Positions 59,991 through 64,000 of a stretch of 64,000 nt of DNA are shown here, one piece after another. The notes below the pieces were generated by a model. It was not told the origin of the DNA. It was given only the letters and a program-made list of their open reading frames with translations, and made no database searches. Position numbers and translations under genes: made by a program. Source of the DNA: Qipengyuania sp. ABI-127-1 (GTDB lineage: Bacteria > Pseudomonadota > Alphaproteobacteria > Sphingomonadales > Sphingomonadaceae); the NCBI GenBank assembly GCA_022953095.1, contig JALJCR010000001.1:1150501-1214500 (forward strand), in the 5' to 3' direction. Each line of letters opens with the position of its first letter. Position 1 is the stretch's first letter.

Positions 59991-61211
59991 TTACGCCGCC
60001 TCGGCCAGTTGCAGATCCATCCGGTCCCAGATTTCGACCAGCGCCCCGACCAGATCGTCCATCATCTCCGCCGAGTGGGCGGGGCCGGGGGTAAAGCGCA
60101 GACGCTCGGTGCCGCGGGGGACGGTGGGGAAGTTGATCGGCTGGACGTAGACGCCGTATTCGGCGAGCAGGATGTCGCTGATCTTCTTGGCACGCACCGG
60201 GTCGCCGACCATCAGCGGGACGATGTGGGTGACGCTGTCCATTACGGGCAGGCCCGCATCGCGCATCTTCTGCTTGAGCATTTCGGCGGCGGCCTGCTGG
60301 CCTTCACGCTCGACCGAGGATGCCTTGAGGTGCCGCACCGATGCCAGCACGCCCGCGACCAGGGCAGGGCTGAGCGACGTGGTGAAGATGAAGCCGGGCG
60401 CATAGCTGCGAATGCAGTCGACGATTTTCTTGTCCGCCGCGATATAGCCGCCCATTACGCCGAACGCCTTGCCCAGCGTGCCTTCGATGATGTCGATCCG
60501 ATGCGCGGCTTCGTCGCGTTCGGAAATGCCGCCGCCGCGCGGGCCATACATCCCCACGGCGTGAACCTCGTCGATATAGGTCAGCGCGTTGTATTTCTCG
60601 GCGAGGTCGCAGATCGCGTGGATCGGGGCGACGTCGCCATCCATCGAATAAACGCTTTCGAAGGCGATCAGCTTGGGAGTCGCTTCATCTTCGGCTGCCA
60701 GCAATTCTTCGAGGTGCTGAAGGTCGTTGTGGCGGAAGACGCGCTTCTCGCAGCCCGAATTGCGGATTCCCGCGATCATGCTGGCGTGGTTCAGCTCGTC
60801 GGAAAAGATCACACAGCCCGGCAACAGCTTGGCTACGGTCGACAGCGTTGCGTCGTTCGAGACATAGCCGCTGGTGAACAGCAGCGCGGCATCCTTGCCG
60901 TGAAGGTCCGACAGCTCGGCTTCCAGCTCGACGTGGTAATGCGTGTTGCCGCCAATATTGCGCGTGCCGCCACTGCCCGCACCGACATCGTGCAGCGCCT
61001 CTTCCATGGCGGTGATGACCTTGGGGTGCTGGCCCATGGCGAGATAGTCGTTCGAGCACCACACGGTGACCGGCTTCGGGCCATTGTGGCCGGCAAAGCA
61101 GCGAGCATTGGGGAAGGCGCCTTTGTTGCGCAGGATGTCGATGAAGACGCGATAGCGGCCTTCTTCGTGCAGCCTGGCAATCGCTTCGTCGAAAATCTGG
61201 TCGTAGTTCAC
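59991..61211 (-). CDS. hemA: 5-aminolevulinate synthase
   Basis: HemA (ALAS) condenses glycine with succinyl-CoA, the first step of the C4 route to haem and, in phototrophic relatives, bacteriochlorophyll. The 406-residue PLP enzyme has [38 protein letters not shown] and the Schiff-base Lys248 in [12 protein letters not shown], the same number as in Rhodobacter. The start codon is GTG with a weak ribosome-binding site. The upstream globin-like gene is in the same direction, 108 bases away. Confidence 0.97.
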   Translation of the reverse strand: MNYDQIFDEAIARLHEEGRYRVFIDILRNKGAFPNARCFAGHNGPKPVTVWCSNDYLAMGQHPKVITAMEEALHDVGAGSGGTRNIGGNTHYHVELEAELSDLHGKDAALLFTSGYVSNDATLSTVAKLLPGCVIFSDELNHASMIAGIRNSGCEKRVFRHNDLQHLEELLAAEDEATPKLIAFESVYSMDGDVAPIHAICDLAEKYNALTYIDEVHAVGMYGPRGGGISERDEAAHRIDIIEGTLGKAFGVMGGYIAADKKIVDCIRSYAPGFIFTTSLSPALVAGVLASVRHLKASSVEREGQQAAAEMLKQKMRDAGLPVMDSVTHIVPLMVGDPVRAKKISDILLAEYGVYVQPINFPTVPRGTERLRFTPGPAHSAEMMDDLVGALVEIWDRMDLQLAEAA

Positions 61212-61284
61212 TGGCGTATTCGCCCGATTCTGCGCCGCCCGTCCACGGCCAACTCTGTCGCTCGCCCTAATCGAAACGGTTGCA

Positions 61285-61313
61285 AATCGCTACCGCGATC
61301 TTTGCGAGCGATT
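61285..61313. promoter_or_regulatory. Inverted repeat upstream of hemA
   Basis: AATCGCT (61285-61291) and AGCGATT (61307-61313) form a 7-bp inverted repeat with a 15-base centre in the gap between the globin-like gene and hemA. It could be an operator or the hairpin of an RNA end; no T-run follows. Confidence 0.3.
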
Positions 61314-61319
61314 CTCAAG

Positions 61320-61802
61320 TCAGCAAGCTGGTGGCGGCGGCTCGAAGCCGGGCAGGGGATCGCCCCCGTCCCCATGGACGAATTCGCCGCGGAGGCTCTC
61401 GACGAAGCGGGCGAACTCCTCGCGGATCGTGATCCACAAGTCGCGTTCGTCGGGGCACTTCTCTGGAATGGTGCGAAGCAGGACGTCGAGCGCCGCATCC
61501 ACCAGTCCGAGATACCAGCGCGGGGGAATATGCAGCGAATCGTTGTGGTGCACGATGGCGGTTCCGTGGTCGATGCGCGCGGTCGCCGGGTCTTCGATCC
61601 AGGTCAGGAGCAGGTAGAGGCTTTCGGCCACCATCCGTCCTTCGAGCTCGGCCGTGTGACCCAGCCCGTGGTGCTCGAACGAGGCCCGCGCATCGGGATG
61701 GCGGGCGTAATAGGCGTCGAGCACCGGGCGTGTGACATCACCGCCAACCTCGGCGAGACGTTCGAGGCTTCGTTGAGCGAGTTCGGAGCGGTCGCGAGTC
61801 AT
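61320..61802 (-). CDS. Globin-like hypothetical protein
   Basis: A 160-residue, His-rich, all-helical protein. VTRPVLDAYYARHPDARASF looks like the A/B-helix region of bacterial globins, and HHNDSLHIPPRWYLGLVDAA like the F-G region, where a haem-binding His would be expected. An acidic, Pro-rich tail ends it. I infer a globin or globin-derived sensor fold; no haem assignment is certain. It lies between murI (six bases apart) and hemA on the same strand. Confidence 0.6.
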   Translation of the reverse strand: MTRDRSELAQRSLERLAEVGGDVTRPVLDAYYARHPDARASFEHHGLGHTAELEGRMVAESLYLLLTWIEDPATARIDHGTAIVHHNDSLHIPPRWYLGLVDAALDVLLRTIPEKCPDERDLWITIREEFARFVESLRGEFVHGDGGDPLPGFEPPPPAC

Positions 61803-61808
61803 GGCAGG

Positions 61809-62603
61809 TCAGAATTTCTCCAGTCGGTCGATACCACGCTCGGCAAATGCCGGTGCGAGTCTTTCGAAATCCGCCAGCGCGCCGGTAGTGATCGCGCAGT
61901 CGCCGGTGCTGCGGGCGAAGGGCTGGCCTTCGGTGAGATGTGCGATCCGCCGCGCGATCCCCTGCGCTCCATGCACGAATTCGACCTCCTTGCCGAAGGC
62001 TTCGCGCAATTCTTCCTCGAGCAGCGGGAAATGGGTGCAGGCGAGCACGATGGTGTCGATATCGCTTCCGTGCGTCTGCAGTATGAGGCCTTTCGCCGAC
62101 TCGGCCACGTCGTCGATGCGCACGCGTTCGCCGCGCAATTTGGCCTCAGCCAACGGGACCAGGCCATTGGCGCCGTGGCGCAGCAGCCGCTTGCCCACCG
62201 CAAAGGCATGTTCGAGATCGTCGACATATCTCTGCCGCATCGTCGCTTCGGTGCCGAGCAGGCCGAAAACGCCGGTTTTGGTGAGCGCGGCGGCGGGCTT
62301 GATCGCGGGCACGGTGCCAACGATCGGCGTTTCGAGCACATCGCGCACCATGCCGAGCGCGATCGTGCTGGCGGTGTTGCAGGCAATGCAGATCAGGCGC
62401 GGCTGGTAACGTTCGGCCATCCGCCCGAGCAGCCCGGCGACGCGCGCCGCGACCTCCGCCTCGCTCTTGGTGCCATAGGGCAGGCCCGCCATGTCGGCGG
62501 CGTAGATCACCGGCGCATCGGGCAACACCTTGCGCAATTCGTCCAGCACGGTCAGCCCGCCGATACCGGAATCGAACAGCAGGATGGGGGATGTTGCGTC
62601 CAA
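61809..62603 (-). CDS. murI: Glutamate racemase
   Basis: MurI supplies D-glutamate for peptidoglycan. The 264-residue protein has FDSGIGGLTVL and the two catalytic cysteines Cys75 in ACNTAS and Cys189 in ACTHFP. The start is TTG at 62603 (LDATSPILLFDSG region), with only a weak GGA upstream. It leads a minus-strand set with the globin-like gene and hemA and is divergent from plsY. Confidence 0.95.
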   Translation of the reverse strand: MDATSPILLFDSGIGGLTVLDELRKVLPDAPVIYAADMAGLPYGTKSEAEVAARVAGLLGRMAERYQPRLICIACNTASTIALGMVRDVLETPIVGTVPAIKPAAALTKTGVFGLLGTEATMRQRYVDDLEHAFAVGKRLLRHGANGLVPLAEAKLRGERVRIDDVAESAKGLILQTHGSDIDTIVLACTHFPLLEEELREAFGKEVEFVHGAQGIARRIAHLTEGQPFARSTGDCAITTGALADFERLAPAFAERGIDRLEKF

Positions 62604-62714
62604 AGCGGATATTCCGTGCGGCCTTTAGCTTGTCGAAGGGCCGTACTTAACTTTACAGCACAATCAAAGAGGAAGGGCGCGGCCGCGATCGGTCGCCCGG
62701 CAGCGGAGGTTCCC

Positions 62715-63302
62715 GTGGACGCATTTTACGCAGCATTGCTCGGCTATGTGGTCGGATCGATCCCCTTCGGCCTGTTGCTGACCAAGGCAGCGGGCATGGG
62801 CGACGTGCGCCAGATCGGTTCGGGCAATATCGGCGCGACCAATGTGCTGCGCACCGGCAATAAGGGGCTCGCCGCCGCTACGCTGGTACTCGATCTCGTC
62901 AAGGGACTCGCCCCGGTGGCAATCGCGGGCCAGCTTTGGGGCGAAGTGGCGATGGCCTTTGCCGCCGGTGCCGCGGTGCTCGGCCACTGCTTTCCCGTCT
63001 GGCTGGGGTTCAAGGGCGGCAAGGGCGTGGCGACCAATGCGGGCGTTGCCTTCGGCCTCGCCTGGCCGCTGGGGCTGGCTTACGCCTTCATCTGGCTGAG
63101 CGTGCTGGCGATCTTCCGCGTCTCCTCGCTCGCCGGGATGGCAGCGGTCGTCGCTGCCGCTGCCGCCGCGCCGCTCTTCGGCTATCCGCAGTTCTTCCCC
63201 GTTCTCGCCGCGATCGCACTGCTCATCATCTACCTCCACCGCGCCAATATCGCGCGGCTGATGAAGGGCGAAGAACCCAGGATCGGCGGCTCGAAAGAGT
63301 GA
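62715..63302 (+). CDS. plsY: Glycerol-3-phosphate acyltransferase PlsY
   Basis: PlsY transfers the acyl group from acyl-phosphate (made by PlsX, at 5.1 kb) to glycerol-3-phosphate. The 195-residue membrane protein has the conserved motifs GSIPFGLLL, RQIGSGNIGATNVLRTG, LGHCFPVWLGFKGGKGVAT and about six membrane segments. The start is GTG at 62715 with GGAGGT just upstream; the frame is open far upstream but only as the antisense of hemA and murI. Its stop overlaps the dprA start (GTGA). Confidence 0.95.
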   Translation: MDAFYAALLGYVVGSIPFGLLLTKAAGMGDVRQIGSGNIGATNVLRTGNKGLAAATLVLDLVKGLAPVAIAGQLWGEVAMAFAAGAAVLGHCFPVWLGFKGGKGVATNAGVAFGLAWPLGLAYAFIWLSVLAIFRVSSLAGMAAVVAAAAAAPLFGYPQFFPVLAAIALLIIYLHRANIARLMKGEEPRIGGSKE

Positions 63303-64000
63303 GCGACGCGGCGCAGCCCGCGCTGTCGCAGGACGAGGCTTTCGCCCGCATCCGCCTGCTGCGTTCGCCCAATATCGGGCCGGTCAGCTACGCCATGCTG
63401 CTGCAGCGCTTCGGCAGCGCCGCCGAGGCGCTGGATGCGCTGCCCGATCTCGGCCAGCGGGGCGGGCGGCAGTATCGCGCTTGCCCCGCCGAAAAGATCG
63501 AGCGCGAGATCGAGGCCGTGCGCAAGGCGGGCGCGAAGTACCTGTTTCACGACCAGCCCGGCTATCCCGCGCTGCTCGGCCAGATCGACGGCGCGCCGCC
63601 GATCCTGATCTGGCGCGGCGATCTGGCGCTGGCATCGAAACCCTGCGTCGCCATGGTCGGCGCGCGCAACGCCAGTGCCGCCGCGGTCAAGCTGGCGCGC
63701 GATTTTGCGCAAGGACTGTCCGAAGCTGGTTTCACCGTGGTTTCCGGCCTGGCGCGCGGGATCGATGGCGCGGCGCATGAGGGGGCTTTCCCCACGACTA
63801 TCGGGGTCATCGCCAGCGGCATCGACATCGCCTATCCCCCGCAGCATGCCGAGTTGCAGGAGCGGATCGCGGAGGACGGCCTGCTGCTCGCCGAACAGCC
63901 GCCGGGCACCGAACCGCGCGGCAGCCACTTCCCCAGCCGCAATCGGATCATCGCCGGGCTCGCGGGCGGAACGCTGGTGGTGGAGGCCGCGGTCAAGTCG
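63299..64000 (+). CDS. dprA: DNA-processing protein DprA (3' end outside window)
   Basis: DprA binds incoming single-stranded DNA and loads RecA during natural transformation. The visible 234 residues include an N-terminal SAM-like helical region (~10-70), then the Rossmann-like core: PCVAMVGARNASAAAVKLAR, VVSGLARGIDGAAH, TIGVIASGIDIAYPPQH, LLLAEQPPGTEPRGSHFPSR and NRIIAGLAGGTLVVEAA. The GTG start overlaps the plsY stop. The gene runs off the right edge; roughly the last 130 residues are missing. Confidence 0.95.
   Translation, partial: MSDAAQPALSQDEAFARIRLLRSPNIGPVSYAMLLQRFGSAAEALDALPDLGQRGGRQYRACPAEKIEREIEAVRKAGAKYLFHDQPGYPALLGQIDGAPPILIWRGDLALASKPCVAMVGARNASAAAVKLARDFAQGLSEAGFTVVSGLARGIDGAAHEGAFPTTIGVIASGIDIAYPPQHAELQERIAEDGLLLAEQPPGTEPRGSHFPSRNRIIAGLAGGTLVVEAAVKS

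Noticed and set aside
60009..63302. A plus-strand frame open for more than 1000 codons across hemA, the globin-like gene and murI
   Set aside because: Only its last 195 codons (plsY from GTG 62715) look like a protein. The rest is the GC-rich antisense of hemA and murI, which have complete catalytic motifs.
1..64000. tRNA, rRNA, CRISPR arrays, prophage or insertion-sequence genes
   Set aside because: No cloverleaf-like sequence, regularly spaced repeats, integrase, transposase or phage structural genes were found on reading the intergenic regions and frames; a tRNA after the merR gene, which I looked for, is not there.

Overview
The window reads as a chromosomal segment of an alphaproteobacterium of the order Sphingomonadales, most likely the Erythrobacteraceae (Erythrobacter/Qipengyuania type). 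Pointers are a Ros/MucR zinc-finger regulator, a class II DAHP synthase, a C4-pathway 5-aminolevulinate synthase, the carboxynorspermidine branch of polyamine synthesis, an alphaproteobacterial-style ornithine decarboxylase leader RNA, a Fur protein without the structural-zinc cysteines, and a GTTC-N7-GTTC (alphaproteobacterial LexA type) box. The DNA is GC-rich, gene-dense and mostly housekeeping. I see no phage, conjugation, transposase, CRISPR, rRNA or tRNA genes. Both ends cut genes: an aldehyde dehydrogenase on the left and dprA on the right.

Layout. 1-4.0 kb: aldehyde dehydrogenase end; a divergent regulator locus (S24/LexA-like repressor facing a small HTH-like gene and an unknown partner, with an SOS-type box and palindromic operators between them); a lipoprotein cytochrome c; an MBL hydrolase. 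4.3-9.1 kb: MAPEG protein, then rpmF-plsX-fabH-ihfA-merR (ribosome, lipid initiation, nucleoid), then a membrane diguanylate cyclase. 9.3-16 kb: smc, two DsbA-like proteins and dciA on the minus strand, with mutY divergent. 16-24 kb: serine hydrolase, nudC, a FrnE-like oxidoreductase, an orphan chemoreceptor, mgtE, cyclophilin. 24-28 kb: miaB-phoH-ybeY-corC (tRNA/rRNA maturation), punctuated by long inverted repeats. 28-33.4 kb: LysR regulator, then a minus-strand run nfuA, RutE-like reductase, tsaB-rimI, mucR, fur, plsC.

33.4-46.9 kb: M16 peptidase, DAHP synthase with a structured leader, egtB-egtD (ergothioneine), retropepsin-like protease, otsB-GH15-otsA (trehalose synthesis plus a probable trehalose/glucan hydrolase), tyrosine phosphatase, trxB. 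47-54 kb: tandem MAPEG genes, threonine dehydratase, and a polyamine block: carboxynorspermidine synthase, an S41/PDZ protease, nspC, then ornithine decarboxylase under a speF-type leader. Together these would make putrescine from ornithine and convert it via carboxyspermidine to spermidine. 54-64 kb: ECF42-type sigma factor with its DGPF/YCII partner, WYL regulator and divergent GST, nitroreductase-MBL pair, SleB-type hydrolase, hemA, globin-like protein, murI, plsY, dprA.

The best candidates for new biology are the SOS-box/S24/HTH switch at about 1.5-2.9 kb, the polyamine operon that embeds a protease, the leader RNA that overlaps a TTG-started ornithine decarboxylase, the otsA gene without a conventional start, the structured leader before DAHP synthase, and the family of long inverted repeats. 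Some starts (otsA, ODC, sigma factor, ybeY, murI) are non-ATG and were chosen from reading frame, ribosome-binding sites and family alignment from memory; no database search was run.
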